A stretch of DNA of 38,258 bases from CAZTLI01 sp964614375 (lineage in GTDB: Bacteria; Chloroflexota; Anaerolineae; Aggregatilineales; Phototrophicaceae): the NCBI GenBank assembly GCA_964614375.1, contig CAZTLI010000001.1:1-38258 (forward strand), given 5' to 3'. A program made the position numbers and the translations under genes. This document shows positions 22,717-31,100 of the stretch, piece by piece. The first letter of the stretch is position 1; each line of letters begins with the position of its first letter. Below the pieces are notes generated by a model, which saw only the letters and a program-made list of their open reading frames with translations, did not search any database and was not told where the DNA came from.

Positions 22717-25671
22717 TTACTCCTTACGCAAAGCCTGCCAGACACGTTCGGGCGTGAAGGGCAGTGCGTTGATGCGGACACCTGTCGCGTCGTAGATAGC
22801 TGATGCCAACGCCGGGGCCACGCCATCCTTCGGGATTTCGGCAACGGCTTTTGCCCCGTATGGCCCGCTGGGTTCATACGTCTCGACAAACACCACCTCT
22901 AAATCGGGCATTTCGTCGGCGCGATAGATGTGATACTCGTCCAGATTGGTCGCCAGCGGCTTGCCATCCGCGTCATAGGCCATTTCTTCGCAATGGGCAT
23001 ACCCTAACGCCTGAACCATACCCCCCTCAACCTGCCCCGATGCCGTAATCGGATTGATAGCGATACCGCAATCAACCGCCATCAGGAGTCTATCAACAGT
23101 CACCTGCCCCGTTTCGGTATCGACAGTGACTTCTGCAAATTGTGCGGCGAACGGCGGCGGACTTTCCAGGCTCATGTGGCTGGCAGACGCCATAATCTGG
23201 TGCTGGTCAGCCTGATGCAAACTGTGCAATGCCACGTCTTGCAGTGATACGCTGCGACCATCGCGGGCAATCACACGACGATCTTCAATATCCAGCTTAT
23301 CGACTGGCGCGTCAATCATGTGTTTGGATACATGGTCAAGAATCTGTGCTTTGACGTGTTCAGCAGCTTTCAACACCGCCCCGCCGCTGACATAGGTCGT
23401 GCTGGAGGCATACGCACCCGTATCGAACGGGGTATGGTCGGTATCAGCCGCATAAACAACAATATCATTCACAGGCACACCGAGCGTTTCGGCAGCAATT
23501 TGCGCCAGAACGGTGTCTGCGCCTGTGCCGAGGTCTGTTGCGCCGAAGTGCAGATTGAATGAGCCATCGTCGTTGAGCTTGATATTAGCCGCGCCCATAT
23601 CCAACCCGGCAATACCCGAACCGTGCATCGCCACCGCCATGCCGACGCCCTTTTTCAGATGTGGCTTACCGGGCAGGGTGCGATTTTTGCCGCGCTTTTC
23701 TGCCCACTGCAACGCCCGCGCGCCAATGTCCACACATTCGGCTAAGGCACTCGTGGTCACTGTTTGCGGGACGCCTTCTTTCCCTTCGCCCAAGGCCACC
23801 GCCATCACCAGCGGGTCGCCCTGCTTAATCCAGTTTTTGCGCTTAAATTCAATGGCGTCCATGCCGAGTTTTTCGGCGATTTCTTCCATGTGGCATTCCA
23901 GCGCGAACAGGGCTTGCGGCGCGCCATATCCGCGATATGCACCGGGTGGCGGGATATTGGTATAGACCACATCACAGATAAAGCGGCTGTAGGGCGCGTT
24001 ATAGGTCGTCAATCCCCGAAAACCCGAGACCATCTGCACCGTCAGACCATGTGTGCCATACGCGCCAGTGTTGCCGATGATGTATAGTTCGCTGGCAGTG
24101 ACTTCGCCGTCGTTCGTCACACCTGTTTTGAACCGCAGAATCTGCGGATGCCGACTGCGGGCGCTGATAAATTCCTGTTCGCGGGTGTATTCAAAGCGCA
24201 CCGGACGCCCGGTTGCGATGGTCAAATGGGCGCACAGGTCTTCGATGAGCATTTCCTGCTTGCCACCAAAACCGCCACCAATGCGCGGTTTAATCACACG
24301 GATTTGTTTGACCGGGATACCCAGCAGCGGCGCGACCATCCGCCGCACATGAAAGGGCACCTGTGTACTGGTACGAATGACCAATCTATCGTCCTCGTCC
24401 CAATAGGTGACACAGACATGCGGCTCTATGCTGGTCTGCTGCACCTGATGCACCCGATATTCACCCTCAAAGATATGGTCGGCCTTCGCCCACTGGGCAT
24501 CGGCATCCCCCGCATGGGCATCAATATGGTGGACAATGTTGTGCTGTGCATCATGAATATCAACCGCATCGGGTTCATCATGAATCACAGGCGCGCCATC
24601 TTGCATTGCCGCTTCGGGGTCAAGGACAGCCGGCAGCACGTCATATTCAACGTGTATCAATTTCAGGGCTTCGTGGGCGATTTCGGGCGTTTCAGCCGCG
24701 ACTACTGCCACCCGGTCACCGACATGCCGCACTTTGTTATCCAACGATACCTGGTCATAAGGCGGCGGATTGGGATAACTCTGCCCGCCAGAGGCATACA
24801 TGACACGCGGCACATCTTCGTATGTCAAAACAGCGACAACACCCGGCATCGCCTTCGCTTGACTGGTATCAATGTGTTTGATGCGGGCGTGGGCGTAAGG
24901 ACTGGTCAGCATTGCGGCATGGAGCATATCGCGCATTTCAAAATCATCGGCATAGACGGGTTTGCCCGCTGCTAATTTGACCGCATCGACTTTCACCTCA
25001 GATTTGCCGATTGTCTTGCGTTCACTTCTTTCCGCTGGCGCGACCACCACTGCCGGAATCGTCCGTGTGCGAGTCCGGACTCGTCCACCACCATTGCCGC
25101 CACCCATGACATCACCACCCCCATCGGATGGGTCTTGAGGCCATTGTATGTCGAATAGACCGGGAGGGGCAGGAATCGCGCGTTGCAACGGTTCATAGGG
25201 TGGCAAAGTCTCGCCGCGCAGCAGCGCCGCCGCCCGCATTATCGCCTGAACAGGTTTGATGTAACCTGTCTCGCGGTCAAGGACGCCTGCCAGCGCCGCC
25301 CGAATCGCCTCTTCTGACGGATTGGGATTGTTTTCCAGAAGCGCATAGGCCACCAGAATTTGCGCGGGTGTATTATAGCCGGATTGGATTGCGCCCGTTT
25401 CGATAAACGCCTGCTGAATCGGGTGCAGTGTACGCGATGAGCCAATGCCTTCCAGCGTCGTGATGTGATGGTTGTGCGCCTGTGCCGCCAGCATCGTCCA
25501 TGTGTTCATGGGTTTGCCATCCAACAGCACGACATCGCAGCCAGAAATGCCATCTTCATCGCCAAATTTCACGCTGAAATAGCCCTCACGCCGCAGCACG
25601 CGCAGCAAACGCTCATGTGGCTGAATATCCCAGGTTTGTTCTTCACCATTAATGGTTACGTCAATTTGCAT
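22717..25671 (-). CDS. Molybdo-hydroxylase (xanthine dehydrogenase/CoxL family) with cysteine-free Fe-S domains
   Basis: 984 residues. Residues 1-150 have the fold signature of the CoxS-type [2Fe-2S] subunit (CDVVLLDGKPMNTWTMLA; HPIQQAFIETGAIQSGYNTP; AGVLDRETGYIKPVQAI), but every ligand is changed: D38, S43, D46, W58 in domain 1 and S97, N100, D132, E134 in domain 2. A lone Cys (C45) sits at a non-ligand position. A Gly-rich linker (about 182-202) joins it to a full molybdopterin subunit with IGGGFGGKQE, PPGAYRGYGAPQ, GATDLGTGADT and catalytic E945 (GPYGAKAVAE). AAAGGA precedes the start. Its FAD-type partner is at 27028-27888. It probably hydroxylates a heterocycle or aldehyde, with an unknown electron acceptor. 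Confidence 0.92.
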   Translation of the reverse strand: MQIDVTINGEEQTWDIQPHERLLRVLRREGYFSVKFGDEDGISGCDVVLLDGKPMNTWTMLAAQAHNHHITTLEGIGSSRTLHPIQQAFIETGAIQSGYNTPAQILVAYALLENNPNPSEEAIRAALAGVLDRETGYIKPVQAIMRAAALLRGETLPPYEPLQRAIPAPPGLFDIQWPQDPSDGGGDVMGGGNGGGRVRTRTRTIPAVVVAPAERSERKTIGKSEVKVDAVKLAAGKPVYADDFEMRDMLHAAMLTSPYAHARIKHIDTSQAKAMPGVVAVLTYEDVPRVMYASGGQSYPNPPPYDQVSLDNKVRHVGDRVAVVAAETPEIAHEALKLIHVEYDVLPAVLDPEAAMQDGAPVIHDEPDAVDIHDAQHNIVHHIDAHAGDADAQWAKADHIFEGEYRVHQVQQTSIEPHVCVTYWDEDDRLVIRTSTQVPFHVRRMVAPLLGIPVKQIRVIKPRIGGGFGGKQEMLIEDLCAHLTIATGRPVRFEYTREQEFISARSRHPQILRFKTGVTNDGEVTASELYIIGNTGAYGTHGLTVQMVSGFRGLTTYNAPYSRFICDVVYTNIPPPGAYRGYGAPQALFALECHMEEIAEKLGMDAIEFKRKNWIKQGDPLVMAVALGEGKEGVPQTVTTSALAECVDIGARALQWAEKRGKNRTLPGKPHLKKGVGMAVAMHGSGIAGLDMGAANIKLNDDGSFNLHFGATDLGTGADTVLAQIAAETLGVPVNDIVVYAADTDHTPFDTGAYASSTTYVSGGAVLKAAEHVKAQILDHVSKHMIDAPVDKLDIEDRRVIARDGRSVSLQDVALHSLHQADQHQIMASASHMSLESPPPFAAQFAEVTVDTETGQVTVDRLLMAVDCGIAINPITASGQVEGGMVQALGYAHCEEMAYDADGKPLATNLDEYHIYRADEMPDLEVVFVETYEPSGPYGAKAVAEIPKDGVAPALASAIYDATGVRINALPFTPERVWQALRKE

Positions 25672-25695
25672 ACAATGAGTTCCTTTAAGAACGAG

Positions 25696-26097
25696 CTACC
25701 AAATCGTCTGGATAGCACTTGACTGAATCTTATGGTCTCGACGAATGACCGGAATATTTAAGTGAAGCGCCGACGCCGCAATAATCCGGTCAGGCAATTC
25801 AGGTATCTGATTTCTATCAACCCGTGTTAGTGTTCGGATAATCGACAGATTGAGTGGAATCTCAGCAAATACGCTGTGAGCGCTGTCCTGTTCCGATGCA
25901 AGTGTAGTTAGGGTTTCGACGGCGATGCGCTGTCGTTCAATCGGGTGAACAAGTTCCACAAGTGTAATTGAGGATATGTCAATTTCATCCCCTGACGACA
26001 GCGTATTTGTGATAAATGCTTGAGCAGTCGCTGACAATCGCTTATCCGCATACAGATACCAGACAACAGTATGGGTATCTGCAACCCCTACAATCAT
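25696..26097 (-). CDS. vapC: PIN-domain toxin, VapC-like
   Basis: 133 residues from the ATG at 26097, which shares one base with the antitoxin stop (TGATG); the frame is open ten codons further but that would overlap the antitoxin. The PIN acidic set is complete: D7 (VADTHTVVWYL), E48 (LVELVHP), D103 (LPDRIIAASA) and D121 (RRDHKI). Predicted Mg-dependent RNase held by the antitoxin encoded just upstream. The pair sits between the RRM-PHAX gene and the molybdo-hydroxylase gene, all on one strand, so it may travel in or have inserted into that operon. Confidence 0.88.
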   Translation of the reverse strand: MIVGVADTHTVVWYLYADKRLSATAQAFITNTLSSGDEIDISSITLVELVHPIERQRIAVETLTTLASEQDSAHSVFAEIPLNLSIIRTLTRVDRNQIPELPDRIIAASALHLNIPVIRRDHKIQSSAIQTIW

Positions 26098-26342
26098 CAA
26101 ATATCCTCTCCAGGAAAATTCTGCCACATCTCGCGGCGAACATTGTCAATTCCCTCGCTGGAAGGCGCAGCGCCAGAATCTGCCAGAACGCCATAAAGCG
26201 AACGACGCGGTGCCGATGATTCCGGCTGAAATTCCTTCTCTAATGTCGCTGCAAGGCGTTCAATTAACCGGGTTTTATCCAGAGGTGACAGCCGTAATGC
26301 CACCGCAAAAACCCCATCCAACTCAGTAGATTGTGTGCTCAT
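26097..26342 (-). CDS. Antitoxin partner of the PIN toxin
   Basis: 81 residues. The middle reads LSPLDKTRLIERLAATLEKEF and the end VRREMWQNFPGEDI, a pattern common in small antitoxins preceding PIN toxins in cyanobacteria and Chloroflexota. The N-terminal half is probably the DNA-binding/dimer part and the C-terminal WQNFPGEDI tail the toxin-binding part. One-base overlap with the toxin gene supports coupled translation and autoregulation by the complex, which is usual for such pairs. I do not assign a specific VapB class. Confidence 0.78.
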   Translation of the reverse strand: MSTQSTELDGVFAVALRLSPLDKTRLIERLAATLEKEFQPESSAPRRSLYGVLADSGAAPSSEGIDNVRREMWQNFPGEDI

Positions 26343-26360
26343 GATTCACCTCTACTCACA

Positions 26361-26945
26361 TCATCCTTCTTGTGCAGGTGCTTCTTCGGCTTCGCCCTCT
26401 TTGGGCGTATAGAACTTGCCGTGCCGATTAAACAGGATGCGCCCCATAGCGGGATGTACACGCGGACGACCAATATAGAAGTAGACGCCGCCCAGTGTTC
26501 GTTGACGGGAGTTATCACTTGTAGAGATACCCTCTGCTTCAAATATCATTTTGGCCTCTTCCAGCAGGGCTTCAGCGAAGTTCGTCCCACAGAGCATCAC
26601 CATGGCATAGATTTGGCGCAGCGGCTTTTTCTCGGTCTCGCCCAATTCCGCCACAATGCGTTCATAGACTTCTTGCTGCTTACTGCTGAGTTTGTCGCGC
26701 ACGATAATATCGGACGGGATAACTGCCAGGCGTCGTCCGTCAATCTCATAACCGTTGAGCGTATTGCGCGCTTTAGACGCCGACTTTTCTTTATCCATCT
26801 CAACCCAGGCGTAACGCTGCTTCCATTTCTCGTCCACGCCAAATTCAACCGCAACCACGTCGCCATACTCACTGAATAGCTCGCGCAGCTGCGCTTCGGT
26901 GACTTCATCCGAAAAATTGGTTGCATAAATGACATTCGTTGGCAT
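26361..26945 (-). CDS. RNA-binding protein: RRM domain fused to a PHAX-like RNA-binding domain
   Basis: 194 residues, AAAGGGGAT before the ATG. RRM at about 3-77 with RNP2 VIYATNF (5-11) and RNP1 RYAWVEM (44-50). Residues about 92-160 match the RNA-binding domain of the eukaryotic snRNA export adapter PHAX: a helical part, then SRQRTLGGVYFYIGRPR (146-162), which corresponds to the signature I recall as SRRRTPGGVFLNLL. The tail is acidic and Ala-rich. It probably binds single-stranded RNA or a structured RNA; targets are unknown. In the minus-strand cluster between the FAD-type subunit and the antitoxin. Confidence 0.8.
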   Translation of the reverse strand: MPTNVIYATNFSDEVTEAQLRELFSEYGDVVAVEFGVDEKWKQRYAWVEMDKEKSASKARNTLNGYEIDGRRLAVIPSDIIVRDKLSSKQQEVYERIVAELGETEKKPLRQIYAMVMLCGTNFAEALLEEAKMIFEAEGISTSDNSRQRTLGGVYFYIGRPRVHPAMGRILFNRHGKFYTPKEGEAEEAPAQEG

Positions 26946-27027
26946 TGTTATCCCCTTTTGATTTCAACTTGATACACCTGTGGTTCACTACCGCTATTGT
27001 CGTCGCTAAGTGTGGCGTTTGCCAGCG

Positions 27028-27888
27028 TTATCCCTGTAGCTGCTCCATACAAGCGGTCAGCGCACGTTTGACCAGTACGAAAGCCATTTCGCGCCGATAC
27101 ATACTGCTGCCTTTATAATCGCCCGGTGGATGATTGAGTTGACCGTCAATCATCGCGGCGGTTTCATCAATCGTTTTCTGAGATAACACCTTGCCGATGA
27201 GTGTCATTAAGTCCACCCGAATTACCGGAAAGTCAGACATGCCCCCAAAACCCGCGACAGCTTGCTGCACTTCGCCGTCACGATTCGTCATCACACAGAC
27301 GGCGACATTGACAATCGGCGCATCGGCAGGGCTGCGCGCCACCTGCGCCGACTGTACAGCGGTGTGATTGTCCGGCAGAGGGATATGCAGGGCTTTAACA
27401 ATCCCCTGATAGGGCTGCCCGTGATTGTGATGAAAACGCACAAATTCATCCAATGGCTCGTTCCAGAATTCAGTTTCGTCCAGCGCGTCCAAGCGTCCGG
27501 CGTGTTGCATGGAAGCACCAAGCGCGATCAGCCCCGCGATCCACTCACGCGGTGGATGACGATGAGTGAGACTTTCGCCAATCGACGTACCCTGCCGAAA
27601 ATGCGGTGTCAGGGCGCGTGTCAGCGCTGCGCGCAGTGCGGCGGGCAAATCCGCCTGCTCAAAAGCAGCCTGCAATGGCAATGCACCACCCAGCAGCAGG
27701 GTGTTCTCTGTGCGTTCCACCGTTTTTAACTCAGCCACATCCTGCAAATCGACCACCGTCTCATACGGGATCGACAGACCACGCAGCGTCAGCGCACCAC
27801 CCGACAGGGCAATGCTACCCGGACGTGCCGCATGTGCAATGGCTTCAGCGAGTGTTTTTGGACGATAGTAATGTTTCGGATTGGTCAT
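27028..27888 (-). CDS. Molybdopterin-dehydrogenase FAD-binding-type subunit with degenerate FAD motifs
   Basis: 286 residues from ATG 27888 (a TTG five codons upstream is possible). Global pattern matches CoxM/XdhB subunits: YYRPKTLAEAIAHA, VVDLQDVAELK, LLLGGALPLQAAFE, and a C-terminal GSSMYRREMAFVLVKRAL. The two FAD-pyrophosphate motifs are altered: the usual AGGTDL reads SGGALT (29-34), and the usual ATLGGN reads TSIGES (101-106). FAD may be bound differently or not at all. It lies upstream of, and on the same strand as, the hydroxylase with similarly lost Fe-S ligands, which suggests linked change. Confidence 0.82.
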   Translation of the reverse strand: MTNPKHYYRPKTLAEAIAHAARPGSIALSGGALTLRGLSIPYETVVDLQDVAELKTVERTENTLLLGGALPLQAAFEQADLPAALRAALTRALTPHFRQGTSIGESLTHRHPPREWIAGLIALGASMQHAGRLDALDETEFWNEPLDEFVRFHHNHGQPYQGIVKALHIPLPDNHTAVQSAQVARSPADAPIVNVAVCVMTNRDGEVQQAVAGFGGMSDFPVIRVDLMTLIGKVLSQKTIDETAAMIDGQLNHPPGDYKGSSMYRREMAFVLVKRALTACMEQLQG

Positions 27889-27962
27889 GCTTTCTACTTT
27901 CAATAAGGCAATTCTGTAGTATATCCTAGTATAACGACAATTTGACGCAGAGGGTAACGGCC

Positions 27963-28814
27963 TTAACGTGAATAAACGGCGATAACAGCGGGTACAGGAT
28001 CAAATGAGGGCAAGATGCTGCGTGTAGAATTTGGCCCATCCATCACCATCATCGTTGAACCACCGCCATCGAGATTAAAAGCGTGCAGGATATTCATATC
28101 CGTCGTCGGTAAGTAGGCACTCAAGTCGTACAGCGACAATCCAACCAGTGGTGTCACCATCAGCAAAATCTGTCCATTTTGATCCTGCGCGATGACCGTC
28201 CGGCGACTCGCCTGTGTTTGTGTTGTATCGTTATAAGCAGACACACCATCCATAACCAGTAATGGAAATGCCTGCGCCAGATAGGTATACGGCTGTCCGG
28301 TATAGGGTTCATCAGCAGTCGGAAACACGCGCGGGATTCCATTAAGTACCGCAAACGTTCCGCCATTACGATAAGGCGAACCATAGATCTGCCCACCAGC
28401 AATCAATAACCCCGTAATCGTATGTTCAGGCGTGAAGAAATTAGCATTGATGATAACCACAGCATCCGGCAGCGCGCGCTGCCATTCAACCACCCCCATT
28501 GGCGAACCGGGACTGTAATGCACACGAAAATCAAAGCGAGTCGGGTCAATTCGAATCACATTCAGTTGTGATAGACGGTTATTATTGGGGATATAGCTAT
28601 TTTGCTCCAATCCCGGTTGTAAGAGCTGCCAATCTGTGCCCGTGTCACCAGTCGATGGCGGAATGGTCGTTAAGGTTGGCGTAGTTGGCGGCAGCGGACG
28701 TACAGGTGTTACGTTGACTGTGGAGATAGGTGTAGTTTGCCCCATCATGCAGCCTGTCAACACGATCATGAGTCCAGTAAGCCATCTTACCCTAACCCGA
28801 ATCTGCTTCAACAA
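27963..28814 (-). CDS. Secreted phosphodiester glycosidase (NAGPA-domain) lipoprotein
   Basis: 283 residues, TTG start with GGAG nine bases upstream. A lipoprotein signal ends in the lipobox VLTGC (C22). A Thr/Pro-rich spacer (about 28-58) leads to a NAGPA-type domain. Its signatures are VVIINANFFTP, RNGGTFAVLNG, ASRRTVIAQDQNGQILLM and FNLDGGGSTMMVMDG near the end. This family removes sugars linked by phosphodiester bonds, for example on teichoic acids or capsules; the substrate here is unknown. It acts outside the cytoplasmic membrane. It is divergent from the tRNA-Val gene. Confidence 0.88.
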   Translation of the reverse strand: MLKQIRVRVRWLTGLMIVLTGCMMGQTTPISTVNVTPVRPLPPTTPTLTTIPPSTGDTGTDWQLLQPGLEQNSYIPNNNRLSQLNVIRIDPTRFDFRVHYSPGSPMGVVEWQRALPDAVVIINANFFTPEHTITGLLIAGGQIYGSPYRNGGTFAVLNGIPRVFPTADEPYTGQPYTYLAQAFPLLVMDGVSAYNDTTQTQASRRTVIAQDQNGQILLMVTPLVGLSLYDLSAYLPTTDMNILHAFNLDGGGSTMMVMDGPNSTRSILPSFDPVPAVIAVYSR

Positions 28815-28830
28815 TAGGCGTCACTCCATC

Positions 28831-28860
28831 TTGATTTACCGATGGCAACCATGCTATACT
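28831..28860 (+). promoter_or_regulatory. Promoter of tRNA-Val
   Basis: TTGATT (28831-28836), 18-base spacer, TATACT (28855-28860). The tRNA begins 20 bases later. Confidence 0.6.
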
Positions 28861-28879
28861 TTTTGCCATTCAGATAAAA

Positions 28880-28953
<74 letters not shown>

Positions 28954-28961
28954 CTCCACCC

Positions 28962-28989
28962 AAAACCTGTCGATCGTGGCAGGTTTTTT
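28962..28989 (+). terminator. Terminator of tRNA-Val
   Basis: AAAACCTGTC (28962-28971) pairs with GGCAGGTTTT (28978-28987), one G-T, then T-run. Confidence 0.85.
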
Positions 28990-29071
28990 GTTTATACAAT
29001 AGCCGCCGCAGTTGTCAAAAATTATAGAATGCTTAATTGTTAATAAATCACAGTTAAGCGGAGCATAAATG

Positions 29072-29100
29072 TTGTATGAGTGTGCTTCTTTCGCTATACT
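29072..29100 (+). promoter_or_regulatory. Promoter of the solute-binding protein gene
   Basis: TTGTAT (29072-29077), 17-base spacer, TATACT (29095-29100). About 56 bases before the ATG. Confidence 0.55.
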
Positions 29101-29155
29101 CTTGCGCGGAGGAATTTCTCTATCGTAAATACCTTATTTTTAAGAGGAGCAAGAC

Positions 29156-30904
29156 ATGCAAAAGTTTTCTAAGGTATTGCTGGTTGGGTTTATTGTCGTC
29201 CTGCTTAGCGCGCTGATCATCCCCATCAGCGCCCAGGATCAAGAACCTGGCCCCGGCGAGGGTGGCCCAATTGTCGAAGCCAATTTCGGCGGTCAGGACA
29301 TCATCACCCTGAATCCGATTGTGACCAATGATAATCCGTCTGCCACTGTGCAAGCGCGCCTGTATCCCGGTTTCATCGGTATTGATCCGTTCACACTGAA
29401 CCATGCGCCCGATGGTTATGCCTTCGCGCTGGTGACGGGTTGGGATATTTCGGAAGATGGTCGCACCTACACCTTCCACATGCGTGATGATTATACCTGG
29501 TCGGACGGCACACCCATCACCTCGGCAGATTATGTGTATGCGTATGACGCCATCGCCAGCGGTGAAGTTGAGGCCAACGGCAGTATGATTGCCGGTGTCG
29601 GCGCTATCGAGAGTGTCACGGCATTGGATGATTACACCGTCCAGATCGTTTTCAATGAAGCCGATTGTGGCGCTATCGGTGTCGCGAACTTAATCCCCGT
29701 TGTGCCAGCGCATCACTTCCAGGAACGGTTCCCGAACTTTGCCGACATGAACGAGGCTGAATTCCTCGAGGTAACGGTATCGGCAGGTGACTTCAGCTTT
29801 GCCAACTTCCGCCCCGGCGAACAAATCACACTCGTTGCCGACCAGAACTTCCCCGATGCACAGCTTGGCTATGTTGTGCCCGAAGGTTGGGTCTATCGCA
29901 ATGTCGCCGACCAGAACGTAATGGTCGAGCAGTTCCGCGAAGGCATCTTCACCTATATCATTCTGCCACAGGCCTTCCAGGAAGAGTTCCGCGAAGCCGC
30001 CGCCAGTGGTGAATATCAAATTGCCGAAAGTCCGCAGTTCTCGGTGACCTATGTCTTCTGGAATCTGGCTGACCGCGAGAATCCACAAAGTGCATTCGAT
30101 GACGCAGGCAATCCGCTGGAACAGGGCGTACATCCCATCTTTGGTGATGTTCGCGTTCGTCAGGCGCTGGCGATGGGTTATGACTATAATGCCCTGAACG
30201 AAGGTGTTTTCTTCGGCAATGGTATTCAAATGGCGACGCCTGTCCTGCCCGCATCGTGGGTCTACAACCCCGATTTGGAAGCCTTCCCCTATGATCCAGT
30301 ACGTGCTGCCGAACTGCTGACCGAAGCCGGCTGGATTGACGAAGATGGTGATGGCGTGCGTGAATGTCGTGGCTGCCTGTATGCCGAAGAAGGCGCGCCG
30401 CTCGAATTCGAACTCACCACCAATGCCGGGAATACCGCCCGCGAAGCCGCTGGTATCGTCCTACAAGATCAGTGGGGTCAGTTGGGCGCGCGTGTGAACT
30501 TCACGCCGTTGGACTTCAACGTGCTGGTCGAGCAGTTACTTGGTCAAACTCACGAAGCGGTTATCATCGGCCTGACTGCACCACCACCCGATGATCCAGA
30601 CCGTCTGCGTCGTAACCTGACACCCGCAGGCGACTCGCTCGGTGCAGGCTTCAACACCGGTTCGTACAACAACCCACAGGTGAACGAACTTCTGGAACAG
30701 GCGCGTGTGCTGCCCGGCTGCGATGCCGATGGACGCCGTGCGCTGTACTGGGAAGCGATGGAAATCATTCGCGACGAAGTGCCCTGGCTCGTACTCGGCA
30801 CATTCCTCGAAACCCGTGTCGCCCAACCGAACGTGGCGAACTGGGAACCGACGATGGGCTTCCCACGCTGGAACATTGATGAATGGTATGTGTTCACCCC
30901 CTAA
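29156..30904 (+). CDS. ABC transporter substrate-binding protein, family 5 (oligopeptide/DppA type)
   Basis: 582 residues. Signal peptide with charged start MQKFSK, hydrophobic core to about residue 22 and a likely cleavage after PISA (26); no lipobox, so either soluble or anchored otherwise. The SBP_bac_5 signature is visible: FHMRDDYTWSDGTPITSADYVYAYD, DVRVRQALAMGYDY and LLTEAGWIDEDGDGVRE. The NLIPVVPAHH segment is also typical. Binds peptides, nickel or opines; substrate unknown. No permease or ATPase genes are next to it; its own promoter and terminator show it is transcribed alone. GAGGAGC precedes the ATG. Confidence 0.93.
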   Translation: MQKFSKVLLVGFIVVLLSALIIPISAQDQEPGPGEGGPIVEANFGGQDIITLNPIVTNDNPSATVQARLYPGFIGIDPFTLNHAPDGYAFALVTGWDISEDGRTYTFHMRDDYTWSDGTPITSADYVYAYDAIASGEVEANGSMIAGVGAIESVTALDDYTVQIVFNEADCGAIGVANLIPVVPAHHFQERFPNFADMNEAEFLEVTVSAGDFSFANFRPGEQITLVADQNFPDAQLGYVVPEGWVYRNVADQNVMVEQFREGIFTYIILPQAFQEEFREAAASGEYQIAESPQFSVTYVFWNLADRENPQSAFDDAGNPLEQGVHPIFGDVRVRQALAMGYDYNALNEGVFFGNGIQMATPVLPASWVYNPDLEAFPYDPVRAAELLTEAGWIDEDGDGVRECRGCLYAEEGAPLEFELTTNAGNTAREAAGIVLQDQWGQLGARVNFTPLDFNVLVEQLLGQTHEAVIIGLTAPPPDDPDRLRRNLTPAGDSLGAGFNTGSYNNPQVNELLEQARVLPGCDADGRRALYWEAMEIIRDEVPWLVLGTFLETRVAQPNVANWEPTMGFPRWNIDEWYVFTP

Positions 30905-30938
30905 ATTAAATTAATTACCTTCGGGTAAGCGCTGCATT

Positions 30939-30979
30939 TGCTGCCGATTGTGGACGCACAGTCGGCAGCATCTTTTTTT
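30939..30979 (+). terminator. Rho-independent terminator of the solute-binding protein gene
   Basis: 14-bp stem with one G-T pair (30939-30952 with 30957-30970), 4-base loop GACG, then a long T-run. Confidence 0.9.
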
Positions 30980-31100
30980 CCTCTAATGCACCCTCAGTTA
31001 ACAACTCCAGCGAGCACTAACGCAGGACTTACCTCCGATTGACGGTTTTCTAATTGACAACGTACAATGAACGTCGGGATGGCAGCGCATTGGAGCATAC

